Shown here: piece after piece, positions 30,846 through 42,605 of the stretch | How positions within the stretch are numbered: position 1 is the stretch's first letter | Layout: each line of letters starts with the position of its first letter | Assembly (NCBI GenBank): GCA_011947345.1 | Contig: JAAVTG010000717.1 | Location: 124,001 to 188,000 of the forward strand | Source of the DNA: Phytophthora quininea | Taxonomy: Eukaryota > Oomycota > Peronosporomycetes > Peronosporales > Peronosporaceae | DNA length: 64,000 bases | Direction of reading: 5' to 3' | Made by a program: the position numbers and the translations under genes | Notes under the pieces: model-generated | Told to the model about the DNA's origin: nothing | Seen by the model: only the letters and a program-made list of their open reading frames with translations | The model's database searches: none

Positions 30846-33511
30846 ATGGAGACTCGCCTCCACGCGGAGCTTACGGCGCTGTCGGGGCTGGAGCAGCTGG
30901 TAAGCACCCGCAATATGCACTGCAGACTGTGTGGAGACTGACTGTGTTGCTGTAGACGGTGTCGCAGGTGCGAGAGCTGCCATGGCGTGTGAAAGAGGCG
31001 GCGTTCATTGCGCTGTTCAAGGAGCAGGCGACGTCGACGGCTGTGGCCGACGAGCTACATCAGAAAAGCAAAGACCGGAGACAGGAACGGAAGGCGGACA
31101 AGCTGCTGGATGATGTGTGAGTGCCAGAACTGTAGAGATGGATGCAGTTATAAAGGCCATATTGACGTTGCTACTACTGCTGTTCAGAGACCGCACTGCA
31201 ATACGGAAGAAAGAGGAGAGCTACAGAGCGGACTTTATGCAGGTGGCAGCAACAGAGCTGGCAAGACTTGGAGCGCCGGCGCTCATCACATGGCAGAAGC
31301 TGGTGTTTGACAGGGAGTGCTGTGCTCAGGCTTTTAGACTGCTACTGACGAAGATTAAATCTTCCAGGCGAAGTATGAGCAGTGGCGTTTGTACTAATAG
31401 CTCGTCACTACTTGCTGCAAGATATGCTGCTGGTGATGCAAGTAAAGGAAACAAATATCGGCGGGAGCGCGATAATAATACACAAGAAGACGAGGATCGT
31501 GAAGATGACGATGGAAGATATTCTGGTGAGAGTGAAGAGCAGACGCGGTTTCCACCATTGCAGCCGACGCGGGATCCGCTTCGTAGGCCTTCAGCTGTGC
31601 AGAAGAAAAGAGCGAGTATTGCATTAAACGAATCCTCCGGGACTAGAACAGCTTCCCTGGATTGGAACTTTGACACAACTATCGATACACCCCAAGATGA
31701 CGATGGGAATGAAGAACGTGGTGGGTCAATTCCAGCAGTTACCTACTCGGATATAACAGGTAGTTCAGCAACACGAAGTCGTCTTCCAGGTGCTGGTATT
31801 TCAATCGAGCGGACAATACCGGCCAAACAGCCGTCATATTATTTGTCGAAAATCAAAAAGAACCAAGTGACTGCATTACAAGAAGAAAACAACGCGCTGA
31901 CAACCGAAAACTCGAAGCTGCGAGAAGAAATCAAACAATTGGAAGAATTAAACGTGATCCTCCAAAATGAGAACTCTAACAGCATCCTGGGTGACGACCC
32001 ACTGGAGTCAATAGAGTTTGCTCAGCGGCGAATGCGTCTACTGCAAGCGCAAAACGTACAGTTGCAGAGACAAATCAGTCTACTACAGGGCGCTATGCAC
32101 GCTCACGAGACTGCGGAATCAAATTTGTTGTCAGCGCTGTATAATTGGCATAATGTCATTGAAGCAGGACGTGAAGAAGCTAATGCTGCTGGTGCCGAGC
32201 AGCGAACAGCAAATAACGCTGATGAACCTGGAGCAAATGGGTCGCAGCAACCCATTAAATGGATGCTGGCGGTTCCGGATAAACTTATGGATGAACTAAG
32301 GAGGGTGGAGGGACAAATCCGTGGCGCATCGGTAGCCGCGAACAAGTGTTTGGAAACTAAACTCCGTGTAAGTACTTTGTCCGCAACATTTCTGCGCAAT
32401 AGCGAAACTTCGTTGAACTTGAACGCGATTCACAATCGCGACACGTTACAATTGGCACACTTACGGTTGGACAGGGTGAAGCAACTGGAGAATGACCTTG
32501 CTAGTGTTGCAGTTGAGTTAAATCAACTCAGCACGCAAGTACTAGAGCGCTTCCCACCAAAGATGTCAACAACAAATCCGATTCGTTCGACAGCATATGA
32601 GTTGGCCAAAAGCGTAAGAAATCTCATCCTCGAATTGGGCGCGCTCGGGGCTGTTGTCTCGACTCCGTGCGCAAGCATCCCTGAGTGTCATGGAGCTGAT
32701 CCTGCAACCGATAGCAAGCCTGTCACGGCAGATGACGTCGTTAAAGCACTGTCATCGTCTAGTGGTGTCGCCAAAGGACCTGGAGGAGCCAAGGAACGGG
32801 AAAAAGTAGCGAAAGTCATGCTGAAGCAGCTAGGTGCGAGATATGCTGCTATGGAGAGTGCCATTGCTGCTTGCCGCAACGAAGCAACATACTGGCGAAC
32901 AGCTTGGCTGACTCAAGATGACATTCTTCGTCGTTTGGCTAAGCGTGTACGTCGACTAGGACAGAAAAATGGAGTGGTGCCATCGCAACCTATTGGCACC
33001 TATGGATAACCTGGCCGAGGTTTTTGTATCATTTCTGCAAGTTTACAACGAGAACACAACTCGTCAAAATCCCTACTTGCCATTACTGGTGGAGATGCTT
33101 AACGCGGAGCAGCCAATGTTAGAAGATGCGTTGCAGCAATGGAAGGAGTACTCGACTGAAATTGAATTGAAGCTGGATGAACTAGTCGCGGACTACGAGG
33201 CCAACCGACTTGTTCTTGCCTCGTCGTTTTCTGCTGGTAACCCGACGTTTCCACTCGGTGACTGTGACGATGGTATGCTCCCCAGTGTGAGCGAGCAGGT
33301 ATCCGTACGGTAACCAAGTGGCACGCAAACCGGCCTTCGAGAGCACGCTTAGCATCTCCAGGTTACTGATTCAACTCAAGTGGTACGTGAAGCGTTTGGA
33401 AATAATGAATATGGATTGCGTGTGGAGTGGGTTTGGGCAATGATACTAAAGCCTTACTACAAAGAGGTCGAACGCTTACAGGCCTCCCTCTCCCCGGCGC
33501 AATCGCAGTGA
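30846..33511 (+). CDS. Large coiled-coil protein, unknown role
   Basis: Exons 30846-30899, 30956-31116, 31188-33298 and 33362-33511, with GT-AG introns of 56, 71 and 63 bp. One extra base in the A run 32965-32969 must be discounted to join the main frame to the last part. The product has about 820 residues: a charged N-terminus (ELPWRVKEAAFIALFKEQA), an acidic disordered linker (QEDEDREDDDGRYSGES), a long coiled coil with heptad pattern (TALQEENNALTTENSKLREE and QAQNVQLQRQISLLQGAM), and a helical C-terminus ending KPYYKEVERLQASLSP. I do not recognise the family; a cytoskeletal or spindle-linked role would be a guess. The last exon rests on splice sites and a clean frame only. Confidence 0.75.
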
Positions 33512-33519
33512 GGGGGGGC

Positions 33520-36500
33520 CTATGACGGGACTTGGACCTTGTCGTTAAGGAAAACTTCAGTCTTGATGGCCACGATGGACGTCAGCTGCCGGCGGTCGGC
33601 CTCTTTCCATAAGGTATAGTTCTGCTTCGCTATGCTATGAATGACGGCAAACTCGGGCGCGAAGATGACTTGTGCAACCGTATCGTAAAAGGGCAGAACG
33701 ATGAACTCGAAGAAACCAACTTGGTTCTACAAGCACGGGCACAAACAAGTGTCAGCTCTGAAACCATTTCGCACCGGAGGAGGAGCGATCCACGTACCTT
33801 TGCACTGTTTTCCGAATGTCGGTCCATGAAAGGTGAAATGTCCGAGTTGTTGGCGCGCTCGTTGTCGCCCTGTAGGAAGAATTCCTCGATAATTAGTGCC
33901 GACCAGATCACGTGGAGTTTGCGCTTCTTAGCTGCATGTCCAATATCAGCACACTTGATGACGACTTTCATGATCATCATGGGGTCTGTCACGGGCTTGG
34001 GGGACGGAGTCGGTGGTGCTCCGTTGTTATTGTTGCTAGTGCCACCTGCAGAGATCGCAGTCGCCTCTTGAAGTAGCAAAGCCTTGAGGTTTCCTACAAG
34101 TTGCAAGTGCATGGACAGATCTGTGCTGAGAACCATCTCGATGATCGCCTTTCGGATCTCTCGATATGGCTTGTCCTTCATGCGACCAAAGATATCGCAC
34201 AGCGGGTTCCTCATGATGAAAAATGTTTCTGCCAGGTGCATACTCTCGAGGATGCTTCGGTCGTTGTACTGGAGAGCCAAGTCGTGCTTCGCCTTGATGA
34301 GGTAATTGTTCGACTTGCCCGGATGCCTGAAGTCGTGTATTGCTGCAGCTACAAGTGCCGCGTAGAATTCGAGATTAGTCAGTGTGTCTCGTATCTGCCC
34401 ATCAGCTAGCGTCGTGATGAGGAAATTCACCGAGTTCACAACGTCAGCGGCATGACTGCTGTTATGGTACGGATTAGCAAGATAACCGTCATCCAGCGTG
34501 TACAAAAAGTTGCGGAGCACCACGCGGTCGACCCGGAATTCTTCGTGTAGTTCATGGAGCTCGAACAGCGCTGCGGTCACGTACATCAGTGGCCGGTTGC
34601 CCGTTTGCTCGGCAATTTGAAGAGTGTCCAAATCCCATCCGTCTTGCTGGATGCGTAGCTTCACGCGTGATAGTATTTGGTCCTCCCATGGAGGCATGTC
34701 TTGCAGCGGAGCAATAACCGAAGCTGCAGATACACCCATACCAACACCAAGCCCGTCCTTGTAGCTTCTGCGATTATCGCTGTTTGAGTTGGAGTGAGAA
34801 CTGTGCGACATCGCAGCACCCGAGCGAGAAACCCCAGCATAGTCCTTGCGTGCAAGCACCGACAGAGCCCAGTTTTTCGTATCATTGTCTACCTCCTTTT
34901 CAGACTTCATTTGTGCGCCAATGTCGGGCATGAACAGATTTTGATCTAGACGTGCAAGGTTACGGACGATAGCCATGCCACGCTGGGTGTCTTCATCGCT
35001 CATGTCAACCGTGTCAAGGAACGACTTTAATTCCGCCAGCAAGGCATGCAGCGGTGACGTTAAATCCAAATTGAAGTCATTGTCCCGCTGCGCCAGCTCC
35101 TGCTTGAGTGTGCGATTTTCTTCGGCAATCAGGTTTTCTCTCTTGTCGCTTTCTCAGCCTCGAGTTCCACGGCCCAAACGTGCAAGAAATCTTGACGTAC
35201 TACCCGGTCGACGTCTCGGTTGCGAAGAAGCATCGCTGCTGTGAACACAACCGGGAAGCAGATCACTAACACGCGATTCATATTGAACGGCGTCGACTCT
35301 GTGGTAGGGAAAAGATAAAAGTGAGAGCCATGTAGCTCGCACTTGTCAACACCCCCACCAACGTGAAGTGCAACGTGTCGATGCGCAGCAGCGGCACGAA
35401 CACGAAGACCATGATGAGCCGCAACAAATTGATGTTCATGGTGGCTGCTGGCAGTAAAATCTCCTTGGTGTATGCTTGCAGGACCTGAGCACGTGTGCCG
35501 CTAATTGTCTTGAACAGCCAGTCAGGCCGTGCTGTGCTGTTGACCGAGAAAATACGAGGATCATCTGCATCCGTGAGGCGGAGCTGTTCCATGATAATGT
35601 TGACATCCTTTGAAACGTAATTGTACCATTCGGTGAGCATGGAGAACATCCCTCCGGCAATGATCGAAAAGGCCCAGCACATCAGAACTGCCGTGTAGAA
35701 CCTCTGGAAATGTACTTCGTACGCCCTTCGCCGACTCAGGTAGATAATGAGTGGAATTGGTAAAATAGGGATGAACACTAGCAAAAAGTAGCGCATGCTT
35801 CGTGACCGGACGCTCGGGTCTGTAGACAGTAAATTGGACAGGTTGGATCCCGTGAAGACGAGATACATCAGAAAGAAAATCAACGCAATCCGCGACGAAC
35901 GGGAAGAGTTCTCCCGTGCAAAAGTGACTTGGTACAGCTTTTCCAGTCGCGGTTCGTTCACAAATGTGCTTGTCAAGGGGTGGAACTTTACTTCCACCGG
36001 CGTCTTCTTGGTCTGCGCCACATAAACCGAATCCGCGAGCGGGTAGATGCGGAAATGCGTTGGTTGGCGCGGTCCTGGTTTAGTGCTGTGTGCATTACCT
36101 CGGAGCCGTGGTGAGCGTTACGGCCACCACTGTGATTGTACGTCCCGGCACCGTTGCCGCCGAACATTGACGTCCGCACGACTGGCAACGTGCCCGAAGC
36201 AACAACATCTTGCTTTCTTGTTTGATCGGACCCTCCAAGAAATAACGAGCTCACGGTCTTTGGAGTGCCCGGCGCCACGGTCCTGGGCGCCGACCGCTCG
36301 TCCTCCTTGCCGCGCGTCGTGGTGGTCGTGGATTGCAACGCCTGCTGCGCAGCAGGCGTGCCTTTCTTCTTCCGCCCACGAAGCGCCCCGAAGCCTTTGC
36401 CTTCGTCGTCCGTTGGTCTTTGCGCGTCCTCGCTTCTGTCGCTTTCGGATTGGTGCGAGAACTTCCGGACGCGATCTCGATCCTCACCCTCAAGAGCTGG

Positions 36501-36700
36501 TGCAACCGAGACTGCGTTTGCAAATTGAAAGAAGTGTCGAGCTGCGTCGGCAGCGAGTTGGAGAACGACAGGAGTTTCTGGAGATCGCGCGTCGACACCA
36601 GTGCGCTGGCGTAAGGCGGAAGAGGCAAGTCTCCCCGCACCGTCAAGGTCAACGTCCTCTGCTTGCGTACTTTGCACCCGGGACGCGAGAATGCAACACG
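33520..36700 (-). CDS. Cyclic nucleotide phosphodiesterase with membrane domain
   Basis: 3',5'-cyclic nucleotide phosphodiesterase that would terminate cAMP or cGMP signals at a membrane. From right to left: a low-complexity N-terminal part (about 36700-36020), then a membrane domain of about five hydrophobic segments (IALIFFLMYLVFTG, YFLLVFIPILPIPLIIYL, VLMCWAFSIIAGGMF, RLIMVFVFVPLL, VLVICFPVVFTAAMLL), then a short coiled coil (NLIAEENRTLKQELA). The PDEase I catalytic domain follows with its metal-binding motifs YHNSSHAADV, HDFRHPGKSNN and CADIGHAAK. An intron lies between the AAG codon after ENSA and AACCAAGTT (about 33728-33798). Single-base shifts are needed near 35310, 35150 and in the N-terminal part; the true start is unclear. 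Ends 8 bp from the convergent gene's stop. Confidence 0.85.
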
Positions 36701-37085
36701 TGCGTGCGGTTAATCGGTCGGTGTGGCTTCTCGACTCGACTTTGGGAGGCCACTCGCAAAGACTACTCCATGCAAAACCACACAAGAAGGGGGCTATTGT
36801 TGTCCAACCGTGACACGACCGATTTGGTTTGAGAAACGGACCAGCACAGAAAGTTTCGCCCTGGAAAGATAGACAACCGTATTTATAGGGGCAAGCAATT
36901 CCCGGGCAGTGCTGGCGGCCAGGAACACGGAGCGATCAGCAGAATGACAGCGACGGCCACGTCAGAATGGAAAATGAAATGGCAACTTGCAAGTTGAAGT
37001 GCTAAATGGTGTGTTGCACACAAATGTTGCAATCAAAAGAGAAAATATCGATGTTGATGTCAGCACTTTCAGTTGATCCACTACG
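36701..37085. other. Intergenic, likely divergent promoter region
   Basis: Lies between the PDE N-terminal region and the intron-containing GST. No coding signal of its own; long plus-strand frames over 36047-36832 are antisense shadows of the PDE N-terminus. Confidence 0.4.
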
Positions 37086-38011
37086 ATGGAGGAGCTGTAC
37101 GCTAGCCCCATCAGCCAGCCTTCGCGCGCCGGTGCGTCCACAATGATCTCGGATAGAAATGCAATAGTAGTGTCGTTCTAGTGGTACAGCCCCTTCTAAC
37201 CTTGGCGGTTGCGATAGTCTACTGGCTCTGCAAGGTGAACAACCACCCGATCGAGTACAAGTACACGGACTCGGGCAAGGGGAGACGCGCACCAAGGAGT
37301 TTCTGCAGCTGAGCCCCATCGGCAAGATCCCAGTGCTGAAAGATGGCGAGTTTGTCCTCACCGAGAGGTTAGCAGTGGCTCCTTCACTGTATTCTGAGAC
37401 TGGAGACTAAATCTGGTTCCACTGCAGCCATGCCATCATGATCTACCTCGCGGACAAGCACGGGTGGGAGGAGTGGTGTCCCAAGGATAAAAAGATCCGA
37501 GCTCGGGTAAGGATTTCCTTTACTGCTGTATATATCTTTTTTCCTAACTGCTGCTGCTTTAGATCCACGAGTACACGAACTGGCACCACCTCAACACGCG
37601 TCGCAGTTCGGAGATCTTCTTCAACCAGCTCATGGTCAACATTGGTCGCGGCACGCCGGGCATGGAAGCCATGCTCAAGAAGAAGATGCAGGTCATCGCG
37701 GACCTGTTCCGTATCTTGGAGTTCTGGCTGCGTCACGGGAACCTCTACCTCGTGAGCAACACCAAGCCTACGATCGTGGACCTGTCGTGCTACAATGAAG
37801 TGGTGCAGCTTGAAGTCATGGGTCTGCTCACCAACGTCGAGACGGACTTCCCCAAGTGTGCAGCGTGGCTCAAGCGCATGAAGGTAAAGTTTCGAGGGTG
37901 TTCCTCGTCCAAAGCTAACCTTTTCTCTGCGTCTAGGACGTGCCTTACCACGACGAGATGGCTCCCATGGGCAAATTTTTCCGCAAGTTCAAACTCACCG
38001 CCAAGGTGTAA
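37086..38011 (+). CDS. Theta-like glutathione S-transferase with four introns
   Basis: GST of about 238 residues. Exons 37086-37131, 37218-37367, 37428-37506, 37563-37883 and 37937-38011, with introns of 86, 60, 56 and 53 bp. N-terminal domain: ELYASPISQPSRA, then KEFLQLSPIGKIPVLKDGEF and SHAIMIYLADKHGWEEW, where Ser-Gln-Pro-Ser-Arg carries the likely catalytic serine of theta-type GSTs. Helical domain: HEYTNWHHLNTRRSSEI and KPTIVDLSCYNEV. One G is missing from the run 37279-37282 (after the Gly-Lys-Gly codons), probably an error. The last intron, after the Arg-Met-Lys codons, is at the same point as in the GST exon relic at 13378, so the intronless GSTs at 12-14 kb probably lost introns. Confidence 0.88.
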
Positions 38012-38102
38012 ATTGTCCTTGTGGTCAACGCGGTGGACGTTCCAATTCCAGCCAATCAAATGCGTTAAAGTATCAAAATACTGTTTTTGATAGGCTAAAA
38101 CT

Positions 38103-38495
38103 ATGCATTTTCGTCGTGTGGCCCTCAGTCGATCGATTCACCGTAGTAGCAACATGTCGGCCGCCACCAAGACCTTCAAGAACGCCTTCCAGGTGCTGTG
38201 CCCCACGCGCGACTACGGTGTGGGTCTGCGCGTGACTCGCGGCATCTGGAACAAGTTCGCAGAGCCCTCGTACTGGGAGGTGACGCGCATCCGTCCGTCG
38301 CCCGACCTCAAGCACGGCAAAGTGTACGGCATCTTCACGTTTCGTGGTAAGTCATAATCCTTTACCGGCAGTATATATATTGATACTAATAAGGTTCAAC
38401 ATGTTTTATCGGGATAATCTGCAGGCAAGACGGACCCCAAGGTGAAGCGCATCAATGGCACGCTGAAGAAGGATTGGAGCCCCTTTGAGGGCTAA
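38103..38495 (+). CDS. Mitochondrial ribosomal protein mS34-like
   Basis: Small protein of about 105 residues in two exons (38103-38347 and 38425-38495; intron 77 bp, GTAAGT..GCAG). A basic start (MHFRRVALSRSIHRSS) suits a mitochondrial presequence, with a second Met at residue 18. The core DYGVGLRVTRGIWNK, then YWEVTRIRPSPD and HGKVYGIFTFRGK resembles the MRP-S34 family pattern (GVG..VTR..W, Y..TRV.P, HG..WGVLTF.G). From family knowledge, mS34 is a small-subunit mitoribosome protein. The assignment rests on motif resemblance only. Confidence 0.65.
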
Positions 38496-38893
38496 AGGAG
38501 CCGAGCAGATTGTTGATAGACGGAGACGGAGGGAGCAGATGCAGCCACTGGTGATCATCTGCGATCGATGTCAGGGAGCACTTTGCGCGCATTACGGCGC
38601 GGTAAGATTGCAATACAAGATGGAGTATTATGGGAGTATGGTTGCTACGACACGGAAGAGAAAACGTTTCGCCACGCGTATGAAAGTTAGCTCTTACTTG
38701 TTGCCTTCTCCAGGCGTCCGCAAGACATTTGCCAACTACAAGGCCAAGGCAAGCAGCTTCCTTCGTTGAAGTGCCTTCCACGCGTCGCCTTGAGCGACCA
38801 ATCGCACATTTCTGGGAAGCGTATCCGACTCAAATCTTTTCGGCCACGTGTATCAATTCGAATCACTTTCAGAAACCCACAGCAACAACCAAA
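38496..38893. other. Intergenic region
   Basis: No gene supported. The leader of the PDI-like gene probably begins near 38850, where TATCAATTCGAATCACTTTC loosely recalls an initiator region. Confidence 0.35.
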
Positions 38894-41166
38894 ATGCTGA
38901 TCCGACCTCTGCTAACGTCCTTGCTTGTCTGCGCCTGTTGGTCGCTTGCCAGTGCTTTGGACACGCTCACGACGTCGCAACAGATTGCGGAAGTCGAGAG
39001 ATCCTCCCGTGTCCACGCTCTGGTGGTGCTCGCTACCGAGGACAAGAAGGAAGACGTTGAAGAGCAGAGAACACCGGAAGAACTGGCCACCACCGCGTAC
39101 CCATCGTTGCAGCAGCTGGAGGCCGAGCTGGACGGCCTCGTACGCTTCGCGGTAGTGGACGTGGCCCCCGACACAAGAACAATTTGCTCAGCAAGTGGCA
39201 GATCAAAGGGCTACCCACTTTAGTGGTGTATAAGGACCCACCAAAGGAGAACCCATACACTGGTAAACTCTACCGAGATGCAGTCATGATGGACGTGTCG
39301 TTGCTGGACCACCCGCGGAAATTCAAGAGGAGCCTCAAACAAATGATCCCGACCGAGTTTGTGCAAGAAGTCGGCGAGTTGCCAGGGTTCCAAGAGTTTG
39401 TCAAGGAGAAGACGAAAGACGAGAAGAGTGTGGCACTTTTAGTGTCTAAGCAAAAACATCCGACGCCGTTGTACAGAGCTCTGGCGGCGGAGTTTGAAAA
39501 GCGAGGAGTGACGTTTGCCTTTTGAGCGAAGAGGAAGACGGTGCGAGTGAGGTTATCAAGACACTGCAAGTGGAGGAACTGCCTACCATGCTGGTGCTGA
39601 AATCCATGACGGAGTATGAAGTCTTGGAGGCGGACAAGATGAAGACGTACAAGCAGTTGAAGGAGTTTGTGGAGCCGTTTGCGACCAAGGCGGAGGCAAC
39701 CGAGACGAAGAGCGAAAAGGAGAAGAATGGGTCGAATATTAAATTTTTCACGGCCAGTGATTTTGACGACTTGGTGCTGAAGTCGGATGTGATTTGGATG
39801 GTGGAGTTCATGGACGGAGAGCGCGAGAAGGCTGTCACGGAAGAAGAGTGGAAGAAATCGTTCAACGACATACACCGTAAAGCTGGAATGATCGCGATCG
39901 GCGCAGTGAGCTGCACGAAGGAAGCTGAGCTCTGCGAGCGTTTTGGCGGGCCTGGTGTTCGTGTTTTCCCACTTGAACTGACTGAAGAGAGAGAGTGAAG
40001 CGTGCTGAAGTGTTGCCGAAGCTTTACAAGACCAAGGACGAGGCAAAACAGGACGCAATCGACTCCATCCCAAACGTTAGCGTCACTGTGAATTCCAACT
40101 CGGAGTTGACTGCGTTTATTTCCTGGGCGAGAGATAGCCATGCGCTGCCCATCTTGGTATTTACGACCAAGAAGGGCACGCCACCAATGATGAAAGCGCT
40201 GTTATTGTCGGTTCCGTCGCAAAAATCATGCTTGCCGTCATTCACGACGCTGACCAAGAAATCAAACAGCAATTCTTGGTCCCGTCGACTGCCAGCACGT
40301 CCATGGTGTGTCTGGTGCCGACTCAGCCGGGTGCAGCGGAAGCAAACGCCGCTCCGTTTGGCGTCGTCGCGTACGACAAGAAGAGGATGGGGTCGTACAC
40401 GTACCCGAACATCATGCAGTTTATTCTGCAGGTGCTTGCCCAGTACCCTCACCCCAAGGAAATTAGCTCTGAAGCTGGCAACGTGGATCTCTCATCACTA
40501 GATGTATCCTCTGCAAAGGCTCTCGTGCCGTATTTGACTAAGGAAAACTTGGAGGAGGTTTGCGGTGGTAGCAAGATCTGTGCGATCGGCTTCTTCGAGG
40601 ATCATGCCGATACACTGAACGACCCTGAGTCTCGGCTGTCCAAGTCGATGGCAATTTTAACACGTGTAGCGGCACAGAGCAAGCAGAACAGAGAGCCGTT
40701 CCACTTCATGTGGGTCAACGGCAAGTGCCAGAAGGACTTTGCCGCGGCGTTTGACGTGGGTCTCTTCCAGATGCCGACGGTCGCCGTGTACTCCCCGTCT
40801 AAGAATCGCTACGCGACGAACGTCGGTCTGTTTGACGAAGAAAACGCGTCGGCGTTTTTGAAGAGCGTGCTGTCTGGCAGCATTGGGACGGCGCCGATCG
40901 GCGATGTGCCAGAGCTTGGCGACGAGTGCTCCTTTGAGGATATCCAGGAGGTGGCCCTGGGAGCGGATGGCGATGCCGTTGAAGAGGATGAAGAGCTCGA
41001 CGACTTGCTGAGCGAGATCATCTCGGACGAACAGCACCAGCACGAGAAACTCGAGAAGGAACTGGCATCCGAGCACAAACACTCCAAGAAAGACAAGAAG
41101 AGCAAGAAGGCCAAGAAGGCCAAGAAGAGATCCAAGAAGAAAAAAGGAGCTCGCGACGAGCTGTAA
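38894..41166 (+). CDS. PDI-like ER protein without visible CxxC, RDEL retention signal
   Basis: About 758 residues: signal peptide (LIRPLLTSLLVCACWSLASA), thioredoxin-like segments (WQIKGLPTLVVYKDPP; ELPTMLVLKSMTEYE), an acidic-basic C-terminal tail (KKDKKSKKAKKAKKRSKK) and a final RDEL, an ER-retrieval signal. The late domain KICAIGFFEDHADTLND, then HFMWVNGKCQKDFAAAF, resembles the C-terminal non-catalytic domain of PDIA6/P5. None of the segments shows a CGHC-type redox motif, so the protein would be a chaperone or binding subunit rather than an oxidase; this is inference. Single-base shifts are needed at about 39175, 39520-39523, 39993 and 40196, all consistent with a missing base in a short run. 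Neighbours are housekeeping genes. Confidence 0.75.
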
Positions 41167-41438
41167 GCGCCGATAATTTTTGCATGAGCAGAAGACATTG
41201 AACGGCAACATGGCCATGTTGCTGTAAATACGCAGTAGTAATCCTCTATTTGAGCCAATCAATGGCTTCTACCGGATATGCGGTTCGATAGGCTTCGCGA
41301 ATGATTGGCTATTATTCCTTGACTTGAATTTTGTATACCCTTGGCAGCTCGTGGCCTCCATTCATTCTCTCTGCGCCAGCCAGCCTGCCAACACTGTTTC
41401 GCGCTCAGTGAAGATTCCGATATTCCTCCGACTGAAAA

Positions 41439-42265
41439 ATGGCCAAGCGTACGTTGCTCTCTATGCGTGTGCACAGGCAGGTCTCCAGTCGACGCTCCGT
41501 TCCCCTCGTCGATCGTTTCTCTCCGTGTCTGCTTGGGCACTTTATGGAGTCCTCAGTCGTACTCGAGCAGCAGGATCAGTACTTCTAGACAGGCAAACGG
41601 AGCAGTCACCAACTTTTACAGACCGACAAGACAGCCAACGACTGACACGGAGAGAAAACTGATACAGTGGAGGACGGAACGGAAGACTAGAGATGGAGCA
41701 GGAGTCGACCAGAAACAACAGCACTGACGTCCTGTATGATTTATTGTGACCCTCGCAGACAAACCTTCTGGTATTCGCTGCGCGCGTAAGCTGCGCGTGC
41801 ACCGTCGCACGCAGCGCTGGGCGCAGAAGTCCTACAACAAGAGCCACTCGGTGACCGCCATGAAGGCCAACCCGCTCGGTGGTTCGTCCATGGCCAAGGG
41901 CATCGTTCTTGAGAAGATGTACGTCCATTGTTACAACAAAAGTTTTGTTGGTGTTACAATTGGTGGACTAATTGTTTCATGTTGTTGACTTTTGCAGCGG
42001 CATTGAGGCCAAGCAGCCCAACTCTGCCATTCGCAAGTCGTGCCGTGTGCAGCTCATCAAGAACTCGAAGAAGATCGCCGCCTTCGTGCCGCGCGATGGC
42101 TGCCTCAACTACGTCGACGAGAACGACGAGGTGCTGATCTCGGGCTTCGGTCGCCGCGGCCACGCCGTCGGTGATATCCCCGGTGTGCGTTTCAAGGTCG
42201 TCAAGGTCTCGGGCGTGTCGCTGCTCGCCCTGTACAAGGAGAAGAAGGAGAAGCCGCGCTCGTAG
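41439..42265 (+). CDS. RPS23: Small ribosomal subunit protein uS12 (RPS23)
   Basis: Core cytosolic ribosomal protein at the decoding centre. Exons 41439-41448, 41759-41918 and 41998-42265. Typical RPS23 sequence: [73 protein letters not shown] and [20 protein letters not shown], ending [11 protein letters not shown]. About 145 residues, family standard. The conserved QPNSA loop, whose Pro is hydroxylated in other eukaryotes, is present. The first exon is only the start codon plus two and a third codons, and its intron is 310 bp, four times longer than other introns here. The exon-1 junction (Lys then His) is inferred from splice sites. Confidence 0.95.
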
Positions 42266-42605
42266 ATGGTGTGCCCATGAACTCAGGGGAACTCGCCCGT
42301 AGCGGCGTCAGCATCGAACGCTGACTTCTTAGCAGACTGCAGCCCAGTCGACCTCATGCATTGCCTCGTTGTGACGCTTGGTCGACGCCAACTGCTGCTG
42401 GCGCTGCCACGGCGGCCCATTTTTTCCTAATCTCGGAAACGAAGGAATATCGCTTGCCCAGCATATAGTGTTGTTATCTTTTGCTACCGTCACTTTGTAA
42501 CCTGCTACAAGCAGTAGACCTTCACTCACCTTTGACCATTTGCGTTGGTGAGCTGGGTCTCACTTCCGAATCTACCAAGCTTCTCCGAAGATACTTCGCT
42601 CCAAC
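42266..42605. other. Intergenic region
   Basis: 3' flank of RPS23 and leader of the glyoxalase II gene; nothing else seen. Confidence 0.35.

Noticed and set aside
36047..36832. 261-residue plus-strand frame
   Set aside because: Antisense to the PDE N-terminal region; biased, low-complexity composition and no domain.
41449..41758. snoRNA inside the RPS23 intron
   Set aside because: CTGA (D-box-like) motifs occur, but no matching C box at proper spacing was found.
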